Shown one piece after another: positions 27,642 through 37,592 of a DNA stretch of 64,000 nt. Numbering within the stretch: position 1 is the first letter of the stretch; every line of letters starts with the position of its first letter. A program made the translations under genes and the position numbers. The stretch is from Candidatus Electrothrix rattekaaiensis. Lineage in GTDB: Bacteria > Desulfobacterota > Desulfobulbia > Desulfobulbales > Desulfobulbaceae. Below the pieces are notes generated by a model. It had not been told where the DNA came from, did no database searches, and was given only the letters and a program-made list of their open reading frames with translations. The stretch lies in contig JAVQMD010000001.1 in assembly GCA_032595675.1 (NCBI GenBank), forward strand, positions 558,001 to 622,000, written 5' to 3'.

Positions 27642-27956
27642 ATGTCGGAATTCAGCAATGTCACGGTTAAGAAAGCAGCAAATATCTATTATGACGGCAA
27701 GGTGACCAGTCGGGTTGTCACTTTTGCCGACGGCACCACCAAGACTTTGGGCATCATGATGCCCGGTGATTACGAGTTCGGAACCAAGAAAAAAGAGCTG
27801 ATGGAGATTCTCAGCGGTGAGGTTTCTGTGCTGCTGCCCGGTTCCGATGAGTGGCAGGTTGTTGAGCCGGGACAATCTTTTGAGGTGCCTGCTGATTCAA
27901 AATTCGGGATTAAGATCGGCACGGTGACGGATTATTGTTGCTCGTATCTTGATTAA
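27642..27956 (+). CDS. ppnP: Pyrimidine/purine nucleoside phosphorylase
   Basis: 104 residues, a compact cupin of the PpnP/YaiE family that phosphorolyses several nucleosides. Diagnostic stretches are [31 protein letters not shown], and the ending [12 protein letters not shown]. It is slightly longer than the E. coli enzyme. It follows the MazF toxin gene by 112 bases and ends at a strong terminator, so it is probably its own unit. Confidence 0.9.
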   Translation: MSEFSNVTVKKAANIYYDGKVTSRVVTFADGTTKTLGIMMPGDYEFGTKKKELMEILSGEVSVLLPGSDEWQVVEPGQSFEVPADSKFGIKIGTVTDYCCSYLD

Positions 27957-27961
27957 GGGAG

Positions 27962-27993
27962 CAGACCGCCGGTCTTTTCATTCCGGCGGTCTG
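27962..27993. terminator. Bidirectional terminator between ppnP and the AAA/TPR gene
   Basis: Perfect 11-bp stem CAGACCGCCGG/CCGGCGGTCTG with a 10-base loop between converging genes. Confidence 0.8.
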
Positions 27994-28023
27994 AACTGTT
28001 GTTTTTCCGGCTCCGTTTTGATC

Positions 28024-31000
28024 TTATTTTTCCTCCAGAAGCTCCGGGGCGATTTCCTTGAGGATGGACAGAGCGGGTTGGCGCACCTCCGGGGCAACGC
28101 CGTTCAGGTAGCGACGGCTGCCTTCAGCTGCGGCGGCAAGGGCTTCGCGTAAGGGACGCCAGCGTTCGGCAACTGGTGTTTGGTCAATGAGTTTCAATGC
28201 ATCTGCGGTTCTGCCTGTATAGACAGCCTCTTTAAATATGCAGAATAAGACAGTCCACCCTGCATTAAAGAATTCTTCATCACCCTTATCAATCAAATAA
28301 CGTATATGATTTTCCGCCTCCTTCCATTCATTATTTGCAACAAGAAGAGTGGATAACGTGTAACTCTCCCACATCTTATCTCCTGAAGACAACTCATAGC
28401 TTTTCTTGGCAAATTTTACGGCTTGGTCAAGCTTCTTCTTTTGCTTGTAATAAAGCCAAGCAACATTGCTATATGCAACAGCGTTTTTTGGTTCAAGCTC
28501 TATAGCCCTCATGAATGCCTGTTCAGCTACTGAAAAACGTTTACAATATTTTTGCAGAAGACTACCAAGGCCATTCCAGGAATCAGAAGAGTTAGGGTCA
28601 GTTTCAATCGCTTTTCTGTACGCATGCTCTGCCTCTGAACAACGATTCAAACGAATTTGTAAAAGATTTCCAAGCGCATTCCATGAGTAAGAAGAACGTG
28701 GCTCAATCTCAATGGCTTTTTTGTAAGCCTCTTCTGCTTTATTGAAATTTTTCAATTTGTATTCCAGTAACTTGCCTATATTAAGCCAAGGGTATACTTC
28801 ATTAGGCTCAATCTCAATAGCTTTTCTATATGCTTGTTCAGCTTCTTGAAAACGTTGAACATTTTCACTTAAAATAACACCTACATTAGTCCAAGCTTCC
28901 CAATTATTGGGTTCAATTTCTAGAGACTTTCTATAAGCTTGTTCTGATTCATGAAGTCGTTCTTGATCCTGTAAAATGATTCCTATATTAAACCAAGAAG
29001 ATGCATCGTTATTATCAATTCTGATAGCCTCATTATAAGCATATTCAGCTTCTGGTAATCGTTTAAAATAACGACGCAGTAGGTTACCAAGGTTCTTCCA
29101 TGTTGATGCGTTATTCTGATCGATCTCAATGGCTTGTCGATACGCCTGTTCAGCTTCTTCAAATTTTTCAAGGTGATTATGCAGTAACACTCCGAAATTA
29201 TTCCATACAAGTGAATTGTTTTTATCTGCTTCGAGAAATTTCCTGTAAGCATCTTCTGCTTCAGAAAAACGTCCAGAAGTAAAGTGAAGTAATTCTGCTA
29301 GACTAAGCCATAAATGAGTTCCGTTTGGTTTTAATTCAATAGCTTTTCTGTAGCATTTCTCTGCTTCTTTAGCATATTTGTATTTTTCCAGTATCCTGCC
29401 AAGATCATGATATAGTCGGTCGTTATTAGGATCAGCCTGAATCGCTTGCTTGTAAGCTGTGGCAATCCGTTCTTTCTGTTTTTCTGAAATATTTTTACAA
29501 CAATATGTTACGCACCAATTGTTCCACGTCGCAGCGGCAAGCCCCGGAGCATCATATTTCTGGGCGGCATGTTCTGCCCTATCGACATCATCCATAGATG
29601 TCATGATGCCTTCACTTATAGCTTGGTAGATCAATTCAGTGTGCCGTCGCAATTTTTCATCCTTAATGTCGCGTAGAATACGGTTTAGCTGAGGCCGTAG
29701 TTCCGCATCATCTCCCTCTAAATCCAGCAACGCTTCAATTTTTTTTCTATCCTTTTTTTCCAGCACTATGCAGCTTAGAGCATTATGCTCCAACGCACGA
29801 CATAGGCATTTATTCTCCATTGCTCGTGCCAGAGCCAGCTTATACTCAGCTCGCCGAACATCCAGCCCTTGCTCTCCCAACAATTTCCGGGCATGCCCCT
29901 GCAGCTCATCAGCACTGAAAAACATCCGCAGAAAATGTACCAGCCAAATCAGCCTGCGTCGCACCCGGCGGCTGGCTCGCATAAGGTACCAGATATTAAA
30001 AAAACGCTCACCGATCTGAAAGGCAGCTCGCTTGCCCTTGGCCGGTTCTACCTTTTCCACCAGGGCCTGTTGCTGCAAGCGATTGAGCTGGGACGAGGTG
30101 GTATTAACATCCCAGCCCAGTTTATCTGCCAGTTGCCGGGCCGTCATCGGGTCCCAGTTTACAGCCAGTCCGTCCACCAGCTGCTGGGCTTGGGCAGGCA
30201 GTTCTTCAAACCTAGCTTTGTAGAGCGGAGTCACCATGTCGAGCAGACCCTCAAGGTCGCTGCGCACATCCCCGTCCAAGCCACGGGCCAAGACATTGTA
30301 GAGCAGGACAATGGTGCGCGGATTGCCGCCGGTCAGAGTATGCAGGGTCTTGATCCGGGCCGGATCGTCCTTGAGTAGGTCAAGAACATGGGGCGTTTTT
30401 CCCTGCTCTGCCAGCCGGGTCAGGGTGGCCCGCATTTCCGCCTCGGTCAAGCCTTTCAGCTCATCTACCCTGAAAAAATCGTAAAAGGCGGCATCATACT
30501 GATAACTGGCCTCAATGGCTTGGGAACTGGCCCCGATGATCAGTAGCCGGGGTTCTGACTGAAGGATTTCCCGCAACGACCAGTGTTCTTTTTTCAGTCG
30601 CTCCAGAATTAAATCAATATTATCGATCAGCAGGAGCAGGCGGCAGCCCAGCTTGTCTGCCTCACTCAGTAATCGCTCCAGGATGGTTTCAGTGTCGTCC
30701 AGTTCCTCAACCGCCCGATCCAGAGCCGTAACTTGGTCTCGCAGGCCGCGCTCCTCCAAAATATCACAGAAGGCATCCAGGCAGTTGAGCCAGAGATCGG
30801 CTGGGGAGCTGATATTATACTGCTCCTCCGGAAAGGTCAGGGGGAGCCACTCCTTGCCAAGAGCCTCGTCCTCTTCTACGGCAATGCCGATGCGTCGCAG
30901 CAGGGTGGATTTGCCCATACCTCGCAGGCCGAGGACTAGGCGGTGCTGACAGGGGCTGCCGGACCGTTCCCGCCGAAGATCGTCAATAACTCGTTCTAGG

Positions 31001-31098
31001 AGTTCGGTGCGGGCGACAAAATAGCGTTTCAGCTCCTCACGGCTCCATAATGCAGGATTATAGACCGCAACGCCGTGCAGACAGGTTTCTCCGATCAT
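28024..31098 (-). CDS. P-loop ATPase with winged helix and TPR array
   Basis: 1024 residues. N-terminal AAA-type ATPase: Walker A GLRGMGKSTLL (~55) and Walker B LLLLIDNIDL (~155). A winged-helix-like region (QLADKLGWDVNTTSSQLNRLQ) follows near 320-370. After a linker, about ten TPRs of 35-36 residues occupy ~540-960 (repeated AYRKAIEIEPN pattern). This layout recalls STAND-type signalling ATPases, in which TPRs sense and the ATPase switches. The start overlaps the stop of the next minus-strand gene by 4 bases, so the two ATPases are made together. The TPR part is visibly more AT-rich than the ATPase part. Function unknown. Confidence 0.85.
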   Translation of the reverse strand: MIGETCLHGVAVYNPALWSREELKRYFVARTELLERVIDDLRRERSGSPCQHRLVLGLRGMGKSTLLRRIGIAVEEDEALGKEWLPLTFPEEQYNISSPADLWLNCLDAFCDILEERGLRDQVTALDRAVEELDDTETILERLLSEADKLGCRLLLLIDNIDLILERLKKEHWSLREILQSEPRLLIIGASSQAIEASYQYDAAFYDFFRVDELKGLTEAEMRATLTRLAEQGKTPHVLDLLKDDPARIKTLHTLTGGNPRTIVLLYNVLARGLDGDVRSDLEGLLDMVTPLYKARFEELPAQAQQLVDGLAVNWDPMTARQLADKLGWDVNTTSSQLNRLQQQALVEKVEPAKGKRAAFQIGERFFNIWYLMRASRRVRRRLIWLVHFLRMFFSADELQGHARKLLGEQGLDVRRAEYKLALARAMENKCLCRALEHNALSCIVLEKKDRKKIEALLDLEGDDAELRPQLNRILRDIKDEKLRRHTELIYQAISEGIMTSMDDVDRAEHAAQKYDAPGLAAATWNNWCVTYCCKNISEKQKERIATAYKQAIQADPNNDRLYHDLGRILEKYKYAKEAEKCYRKAIELKPNGTHLWLSLAELLHFTSGRFSEAEDAYRKFLEADKNNSLVWNNFGVLLHNHLEKFEEAEQAYRQAIEIDQNNASTWKNLGNLLRRYFKRLPEAEYAYNEAIRIDNNDASSWFNIGIILQDQERLHESEQAYRKSLEIEPNNWEAWTNVGVILSENVQRFQEAEQAYRKAIEIEPNEVYPWLNIGKLLEYKLKNFNKAEEAYKKAIEIEPRSSYSWNALGNLLQIRLNRCSEAEHAYRKAIETDPNSSDSWNGLGSLLQKYCKRFSVAEQAFMRAIELEPKNAVAYSNVAWLYYKQKKKLDQAVKFAKKSYELSSGDKMWESYTLSTLLVANNEWKEAENHIRYLIDKGDEEFFNAGWTVLFCIFKEAVYTGRTADALKLIDQTPVAERWRPLREALAAAAEGSRRYLNGVAPEVRQPALSILKEIAPELLEEK

Positions 31099-32261
31099 GC
31101 CACCCTCCGTAGCCAGTATTCACGCAACCATTCCAGTCGGAACCGGCAGCGGTCACCTGTGCTGACGAGGTAGCCGTCATTCTCCAGCACGTCCAGAAGA
31201 TAGCGCATTGTTTCTTCTCGTTGTTCTGGCTCCTGAATCCGTTCCTGTAGAACCTGACTGAGCACGGACCGGCTTGCACCGTTGCGGTCCCGACAAACCG
31301 CGTTGAGCAGGCGTACCGCATGGCCGTCTTCCGGGCTGCCTAGCTCTTCCTTGAGCCGCTGCCGCCAGTAATCAAAATGTACTTTATAGGCCGGGGAGAG
31401 CAATTCTTCAAAGGCGGTGTCGATCATGGCCTTGGTTGGGCTGTTGCCCTGGCTGATGAGCTTGTCAAAAAGCAGCTGGAGATAATAGGGAACCGGCCAG
31501 CCGACCCGTTCGATCATGTATTGGCGGGCAATTGCACTGAGTTGTAGATCATAGCTCTCCGCTAAACGAGCAAGAAAGAGGTCTGCTGTGGCTTCGCTGA
31601 AGGCACCCAGGGGAAATGGGTCAAGATCGTTGACCGTATCGCCCAGTCGAAACCGGGAGGCTACTGTGTCCATGCCGATAGAACCGGCAAGTATCCAGCG
31701 TACCAGTCGGTATTTCTGGCGCAGGTCTCTGAACCAGTAGAGGAAACTGCGGGCACGATCCCGTCCGTTTTCGCCTTCCAAGAGCTTCAGGATAAATACA
31801 GGTAATTCGTCCACACAGATAAGGTGCATTCCTTCGAGCTCGGCCAGGGTTTTAGTTAGGGCTTCCCCGACTTCACGCCAATCTGCTCTGTTTTCTGTTT
31901 GAAGGTCAATGCCGCCGCCCACGCCAAGCACGGAAAGTTTAACGCCCTTTATATGACTGATAGCTCTACTGAGTACTTCTTTAAATTTTCCTCCGGCCTT
32001 CTGTTCTTTGCTGACCGCCTTGATGATTTCCCGGACACAGCCCATCTCGTCTTCGCAGGGAGCGAAGCTCGTCAATGTTGCATGAAATTTATGTTCTTCG
32101 GCAGTTGCGCAGAGCCGGTGCATGAGTGAGGTTTTGCCGATGCGGCGCGGGGCCAGTAGCATGATGTGGTTGCGTTCAAGTTTGCGCCAGATCTGCTCCT
32201 GCTCTTTTTCCCGGTTGAAAAAGTCGTCGCCTGTAACTGGATTGCCGATGGAAATTTTCAT
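31095..32261 (-). CDS. AAA ATPase (archaeal-ATPase/Orc-like fold)
   Basis: 388 residues. The N-terminus FFNREKEQEQIWRKL and Walker A LLAPRRIGKTSLMH are the pattern of archaeal-type ATPase domains; Walker B is LICVDELPVF. The C-terminal part ends in a winged-helix-like region (YLLDVLENDGYLVSTGD). It is the first gene of a two-gene unit with the AAA/TPR protein, overlapping by ATGA. The tight coupling of two different ATPases suggests one complex. No effector domain is visible in either. A link to defence or stress is only inference. Confidence 0.85.
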   Translation of the reverse strand: MKISIGNPVTGDDFFNREKEQEQIWRKLERNHIMLLAPRRIGKTSLMHRLCATAEEHKFHATLTSFAPCEDEMGCVREIIKAVSKEQKAGGKFKEVLSRAISHIKGVKLSVLGVGGGIDLQTENRADWREVGEALTKTLAELEGMHLICVDELPVFILKLLEGENGRDRARSFLYWFRDLRQKYRLVRWILAGSIGMDTVASRFRLGDTVNDLDPFPLGAFSEATADLFLARLAESYDLQLSAIARQYMIERVGWPVPYYLQLLFDKLISQGNSPTKAMIDTAFEELLSPAYKVHFDYWRQRLKEELGSPEDGHAVRLLNAVCRDRNGASRSVLSQVLQERIQEPEQREETMRYLLDVLENDGYLVSTGDRCRFRLEWLREYWLRRVA

Positions 32262-33029
32262 ATTGCCTCTCTGGGGAACGGTTGTCTTTGTGGCCTGTTT
32301 TTTTGATTACAGCCACTTTACAACAGAATTGTTTTAAGGCAATATGTTTTTAAAAAATATTTGTTGTAAAAATTGAGTCGCAATCCCGGTAGGGCGACCA
32401 ATATTTCGTTCATCCAGCCCTGTTTTGATGAAAAAGCTGTCGTGTTTCAGAATGTTGTTCGCGTTATTGCTCGTTGCCCACCCAACGTTCCGGTACAAAA
32501 AATGAAATTCCCCAATGTGACGGTCGCGATTGTCGAGATTCGTCACCTCTTCTCAGATTTCTCCAAATCGACTGGGTAAACGGATCTCTTTTCTTTTAAT
32601 TCTCTATAATTGCAATATTGTTCCTTGTTTTTTCTTTTTATTCGACTGCGTTCGAGGAAAAATGCCAGTCAAGAATCCTGATACGTACATTCATCTTTTC
32701 CTGCAAGGTCTGCGGTAAAAAAAACACCTCATCTTGTAACATCTTGTTTATCCAATTCTAAAATAATTTTCCGAAAGGTTTTTTTCGTTTTTTTCAGGGA
32801 CTGTTTTAATTTTAATACTTAATTCGGTTGAAGATGGGAACGAATATTTTTTTTACAGGGTTTCTGAAAGGCAATCGGGTGAGATGTGCTCTTTCTGCTT
32901 GATTGTACAAATTTTTTGCCTGGAAAAAACATTGTAATATCCCGGCTCGGGAGGTAACATTATAAGAAAATACACATCGTAATTGGTCAGATACTTTGAC
33001 AAAGGGAATGAAAAAAGGAAGACAAGGTG
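32262..33029. other. Intergenic region, nothing coding recognised
   Basis: 768 AT-rich bases between the divergent ATPase pair and the exporter gene. Short frames on both strands (32373-32579 plus, 32334-32546 minus) overlap each other, lack good ribosome-binding sites and resemble nothing. It should hold the promoters of both flanking units. Confidence 0.4.
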
Positions 33030-35357
33030 ATGAAAAAATTTGAAGCACGTCTGGGCCGATTTGTCATCACATACAGCATTCCGCTGATCCTGCTTTCTCT
33101 ACTCGTTGTGGCGGTAACTGGCTATGGTGCCCGTTTCCTGACCTTCTCCAGTAACAGCCGGATGTTCTTTTCCGAGGATAATCCTGAACTCCAGGCTTTT
33201 AACGCCTTGGAGCAGACCTATACCAAATTCGAGAACGTCTTTTTTACGATTGCTCCAAAATCCAAAAATGTCTTTACCCGTGATGTGCTGACTGCGGTGC
33301 ATGATCTCACGGAAAAATCCTGGAAACTGCCCTATTCCAGCAGAGTAGACTCCATAACCAACTATCAGCATACCAAGGTGGAAGGTGATGATCTGATCGT
33401 TGAAGATCTGGTAGAGAATGCGGAACAGCTTACTGACGAGCAGCTTGGGGAAATTCGCAGGATCGCCCTGAATGATCCGTTGTTGAAAGGACGCCTTATT
33501 TCTCCCACCGGCCATGTAACCGGCGTAAATGTCAACGTTGTGAAGCCGGATGAAAAGGGTAAGGTCTCGGATACGATCTCCCAGGCTGCGTATGCCTTAC
33601 AGGCTGAAATGCAGCAGGAATATCCCCAGCTGGATATCTATGTCACCGGAGTGGTGATGATTGATACGACCTTTGAGCTGGCAGCCGAAGAGGACATCAC
33701 GCTGCTGGTCCCTATCATGTGCGGGCTTCTTCTGTTGATCCTAGCCTTCTGTTTACGTTCTGCACTTGGTATGGGCTTAACCTTTCTGGTGATTGTTTTT
33801 TCCTCCCTGACCGGACTAGGCTTAGCAGGCTGGCTGGGTATTCCCATGAATCCTGCATCAGCCAATGCACCGACTATTATACTTACCTTGGCTGTTGCTG
33901 ATTCCGTCCATTTGCTGACTACAGTGTTTCACCAGATGCGAAATGGTCTTACTCGGCATCAGGCCATTGAGCAATCCATCAGGATCAATTTTCAACCGGT
34001 GCTCATCACCAGCCTGACCACAGCTATTGGATTTCTGACTATGAATTTTTCCGATGCTCCTCCGTTTCGGGATCTCGGAAATGTTGTTGCAATGGGTATT
34101 ATTGCCGCCTTCCTTTATTCGATATTGCTTTTGCCTGCCTTGGCCGCTATTCTGCCGCTCAAGGTTGCTCAGTCATCCCCGTCCTCCTCGCCTTCATCTT
34201 CGCATATTTATGATCGCTTTGCCGATTTTGTCGTGCGCAGACGTACCGCAATTTTTTGGGTTATGATCATCATGATTATCGGAGCCACCACGGGGATTTC
34301 TCGTATCCAGCTGGATGATGATTTTGTCAAGTTTTTCAGCCCACGTTTTGATTTTCGCCGCGCCACGGATTTTACTGCCGAGAATCTGACCGGTATGTAC
34401 ATGATTGACTGGGATCTCAATTCAGGACGGGAAGGAGGAGTCAATGAACCCGAGTATCAGCACACGATTGAGGCCTTTGCCGATTGGTTCCGCCGTCAAA
34501 AGTATGTCTGTCATGTGTACACCTTCACAGATATCATGAAGCAGATTAACCGCAATATGCATGATAACGATCTTGCATATTACCGGCTCCCGGAAGAGCG
34601 AAATTTGGCAGCCCAGTACCTGCTTCTTTATGAGATGAATCTGCCCTTTGGTTTGGATTTGAACGACCGAATTAATATTGATAAATCAGCGAGCAGGATG
34701 ACAGTGTCTCTTGTTGGGGCAAGTACCAGGGAGATGCGTGAGCTAGAAATCGCAGGTCGGGAATGGCTTAAGGAAAACGCCCCGCCTTCCATGTCTACAC
34801 AGGGATCCGGTGTGACCATGATGTTTGCTCACCTTTCGGAGCGCAATATTAAGTCCATGCTTTCTTCCTCTTTACTTGCCCTGGGTCTTATTTCGCTAAT
34901 TATGGTCATTGTTCTGCGGAGTGTTAAATTGGGTGTTCTCAGTTTGATTCCCAATATCGCCCCGGCATTTATGGGCTTTGGGGTGTGGGGATATGCCGTA
35001 GGGCAGGTCGGGCTTGCGGTTTCTGTCCTGATCGCCATGACTATGGGCATTGTTGTGGATGATACGGTTCATTTTCTGGCTAAATATCAGCGGGGGCGGA
35101 CTGAGCAGGGAATGATGCCGGAAGAAGCTGTTCGTTTTGCCTTCCGGACAGTTGCCGCTCCTATGTGGATTTCTACAGTCACTCTGGTCGGCGGGTTTAT
35201 CGTTCTTGCCTGCTCAGGATTTCAGATTAATGCGCATATGGGCAGTATGACCGCGATCACCATCAGTTTGGCTCTGCTGCTTGATTTCTTTTTTCTTCCT
35301 GTTCTGCTGTTACGATTCGACCGTTCTGCCCCATCTGTTCCGGTACGGACTGATTAA
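33030..35357 (+). CDS. RND-superfamily (MMPL-type) exporter
   Basis: The start is the ATG at 33030; a GTG one codon earlier is possible. 775 residues with the RND plan: one N-terminal membrane helix, a large periplasmic loop, five helices, then the same again. Polar residues in the fourth helices (LAVADSVHLL and MGIVVDDTVHFL) carry the proton-relay Asp residues typical of the family. It probably moves a lipid or hydrophobic product from the inner membrane. It lies in a unit with a lipoprotein-sorting-like protein, a beta-barrel and a giant polyketide synthase, so the PKS product is a likely cargo (inference). Confidence 0.9.
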   Translation: MKKFEARLGRFVITYSIPLILLSLLVVAVTGYGARFLTFSSNSRMFFSEDNPELQAFNALEQTYTKFENVFFTIAPKSKNVFTRDVLTAVHDLTEKSWKLPYSSRVDSITNYQHTKVEGDDLIVEDLVENAEQLTDEQLGEIRRIALNDPLLKGRLISPTGHVTGVNVNVVKPDEKGKVSDTISQAAYALQAEMQQEYPQLDIYVTGVVMIDTTFELAAEEDITLLVPIMCGLLLLILAFCLRSALGMGLTFLVIVFSSLTGLGLAGWLGIPMNPASANAPTIILTLAVADSVHLLTTVFHQMRNGLTRHQAIEQSIRINFQPVLITSLTTAIGFLTMNFSDAPPFRDLGNVVAMGIIAAFLYSILLLPALAAILPLKVAQSSPSSSPSSSHIYDRFADFVVRRRTAIFWVMIIMIIGATTGISRIQLDDDFVKFFSPRFDFRRATDFTAENLTGMYMIDWDLNSGREGGVNEPEYQHTIEAFADWFRRQKYVCHVYTFTDIMKQINRNMHDNDLAYYRLPEERNLAAQYLLLYEMNLPFGLDLNDRINIDKSASRMTVSLVGASTREMRELEIAGREWLKENAPPSMSTQGSGVTMMFAHLSERNIKSMLSSSLLALGLISLIMVIVLRSVKLGVLSLIPNIAPAFMGFGVWGYAVGQVGLAVSVLIAMTMGIVVDDTVHFLAKYQRGRTEQGMMPEEAVRFAFRTVAAPMWISTVTLVGGFIVLACSGFQINAHMGSMTAITISLALLLDFFFLPVLLLRFDRSAPSVPVRTD

Positions 35358-35414
35358 TATTCTTTGACCCCGAGCAAAGAAAAAATATATAATTCAGAAG
35401 ACGAGGATAATTTT

Positions 35415-36221
35415 ATGAAATTTTCTACAATCCTGCCCGGAGTGCTCCTACTCGGTATATGTTTCTCGCCACTCTGCGGGCAAATCAGTCTGGCAGAGAC
35501 TCCTGAAAAAAAGGGGCTGGCCATTGTCCTGGAAGCTGAACGCCGCGACCAGGGCTTCGGAGATCAGACCGCCGATATGCTGATGATCCTGCGCAACAGA
35601 AACGGTCAGGAAAGCCGACGGGAGATGACTAATAAAGTTCTGGAAGTAAAAGATGACGGTGACAAGAGTCTGTCTGTTTTTCACACGCCCCGTGATGTTC
35701 GAGGGACAGCCTTGCTGACCTTTTCTCATACAAACGGTGATGATGAACAATGGTTGTATCTGCCTGCTCTGAAACGGGTGAAACGTATCAACTCCCGCAA
35801 TAAATCCGGTTCCTTTGTCGGAAGCGAGTTCTCTTATGAGGATATTTCCAGCCAGGAGGTTGAGGAATATACCTATAAGTATCTTCGAGATGAAAAGGTT
35901 GACGGCCATGCCTGCACAGTGTCTGAATATTATCCTGTTGATGCGGAAAACTCAGGGTATAGCCGACAGGTGGTGTGGCGGGATAAAGACGAGTACCGCA
36001 TCCAGAAGGTGGAATTTTATGATCGCAAGGACAGTCTGCTGAAAACCCTGACGATGAAGGGTTATAAGCAATATGAGGGCAAATACTGGCGAGCCGGGGA
36101 AATGCATATGATGAATCATCAGAGTGGTAAATCCACTGTTTTGCTCTATACCGCATATCGATTTAGGACGGGCCTTACGGATAACGATTTTAATAAGAAC
36201 AGTTTGAAGAGAGCGAGATAA
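35415..36221 (+). CDS. Outer-membrane lipoprotein-sorting-like protein (LolA-type fold)
   Basis: The start is the ATG at 35415 after GAGGATA; the longer frame to 35364 overlaps no better signal. 268 residues with a signal peptide (cleavage near SLA-ET). The mature part carries the pattern of exporter-linked outer-membrane lipoprotein-sorting proteins (RGTALLTF, WLYLPALKRVKRI, GSFVGSEFSYEDI). These are periplasmic LolA-like carriers of hydrophobic cargo, commonly encoded next to MMPL exporters. It probably receives cargo from the RND protein. Confidence 0.85.
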   Translation: MKFSTILPGVLLLGICFSPLCGQISLAETPEKKGLAIVLEAERRDQGFGDQTADMLMILRNRNGQESRREMTNKVLEVKDDGDKSLSVFHTPRDVRGTALLTFSHTNGDDEQWLYLPALKRVKRINSRNKSGSFVGSEFSYEDISSQEVEEYTYKYLRDEKVDGHACTVSEYYPVDAENSGYSRQVVWRDKDEYRIQKVEFYDRKDSLLKTLTMKGYKQYEGKYWRAGEMHMMNHQSGKSTVLLYTAYRFRTGLTDNDFNKNSLKRAR

Positions 36222-36228
36222 TTTTATC

Positions 36229-37539
36229 ATGCGAAGAACGAGGGTTAGGGATCTCATAAGAAATATCTTATCCATTATTCCGGGTGCCGTAGGGGCGAAT
36301 TCCTGTGTTCGCCCTTGCATACCGGGCAGGCACAGGGGCCTGCCCCTGCGATTCTCTCTTTTTCTGCTGTTGATAATGGCACTGCCAGCGGCACTGGTGC
36401 CGGTGACGGCATCAGGCTTTGAGCTTACCGGCAATCTTGTTCTTGAAGGGCGTTATTTCCCGGAAGAACCGCAATACGCCGCCCAACAAGAGCATAACGC
36501 CTCTGTGGTTCTTGAGCCTGAGCTGTATCATGCCTTCAAGGACGGTTCAAGCTTTCTTTTGAAACCCTTTGTTCGTCTGGACAGCAATGAGGACGAGCGG
36601 AGTCATTGGGATATTCGTGAAGCAAATTTTTTATATCCGGCTGAAGGCTGGGAGGTACAGGTCGGCATCAGCAAGGTTTTTTGGGGAGCAACCGAGTTTG
36701 TTCACCTTGTTGATATTATCAATCAGACCGATTCGGTTGAGGGCTTCACCGGAGAGGAAAAACTTGGACAGCCCATGCTTCGCTTCACTGTTCCGCAGGA
36801 TAAGGGCATGATTGAAGCCTTCCTCCTTCCCTGGTTTCGGGAGCGGACCTTTCCCGGAGAGAAAGATCGTCTCCGCAGCCAACCGATCATTGCTGCTGAT
36901 AATCCCTTGTATGAGAGCGTAGCTGAACAATCCCACCTTGATTTTGCCTTACGTTACAGTGATACCATTGGTAACGCTGACTTTGGCCTGTATCATTTTA
37001 TGGGTACATCCCGTGACCCTGAGTTGATATTGGGCGGTGATATGCGCAATCCTATTCTCCTCCCTTACTACGCTCAAATCGGCCAGACCGGCATGGACGT
37101 ACAGATGGTTGCCGGTGATTGGTTGCTGAAAGGAGAAGCCCTGTATCGAACCGGCCAAGGCAGGGATTTTGCTGCCGTTGTGTGCGGTTTTGAGTACACG
37201 TTGTACGGTATTACTGCTGGCGGCGCAGATCTCGGGATTATCGGAGAATATGTCTTTGATGATCGGGCGGACAAATCCTTGACGGTTTTTACGAACGATG
37301 TCATGGGCGGCTTCCGTCTGGCCCTGAACGATGCAGCGGGAACCGAGATTCTGGCAGGTCTTATGAAGGATGTCGAATTTTCCACCTCTATATTTTCACT
37401 AGAGGCGGATCGCCGCCTGGGAGGGCATTTCAAGTTGCACCTAGAGGCCCTGTATATTCTTGATGCAGCGAAGCAGGATGCGGTGTCGCCGCTTGCACAG
37501 GACAGCCATCTTGCCGTTGAATTGCAATATTTCTTTTAA
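36229..37539 (+). CDS. Outer-membrane beta-barrel protein
   Basis: 436 residues. The mature part (from about FELTGNLVLEG) consists of alternating amphipathic strands and ends in Tyr-Phe-Phe, the C-terminal aromatic signature recognised by the BAM machinery. The N-terminus is odd: about 40 residues precede the hydrophobic signal core (FSLFLLLIMALPAALVPV), and residues ~20-42 are encoded by copy D of the dispersed palindromic element. It may be the outer-membrane exit or anchor for the exporter-carrier pair encoded just upstream. The exact family is not certain. Confidence 0.8.
   Translation: MRRTRVRDLIRNILSIIPGAVGANSCVRPCIPGRHRGLPLRFSLFLLLIMALPAALVPVTASGFELTGNLVLEGRYFPEEPQYAAQQEHNASVVLEPELYHAFKDGSSFLLKPFVRLDSNEDERSHWDIREANFLYPAEGWEVQVGISKVFWGATEFVHLVDIINQTDSVEGFTGEEKLGQPMLRFTVPQDKGMIEAFLLPWFRERTFPGEKDRLRSQPIIAADNPLYESVAEQSHLDFALRYSDTIGNADFGLYHFMGTSRDPELILGGDMRNPILLPYYAQIGQTGMDVQMVAGDWLLKGEALYRTGQGRDFAAVVCGFEYTLYGITAGGADLGIIGEYVFDDRADKSLTVFTNDVMGGFRLALNDAAGTEILAGLMKDVEFSTSIFSLEADRRLGGHFKLHLEALYILDAAKQDAVSPLAQDSHLAVELQYFF
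36289..36350. repeat. Dispersed palindromic element, copy D (double hairpin)
   Basis: First hairpin GTAGGGGCGAATTC...TTCGCCCTTGC (36289-36318), second GGGCAGGC...GCCTGCCC (36324-36350). It lies wholly inside the 5' end of the beta-barrel gene and keeps the frame open. Confidence 0.75.
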
Positions 37540-37592
37540 AAAGAACAGCCTCTTCCTGAACGCTTGAAAAAGGCACAGGGCGAGGCTGGCTC

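Noticed and set aside
32334-32579. Small genes in the gap before the exporter
   Set aside because: Opposing overlapping frames without ribosome-binding sites or family likeness.
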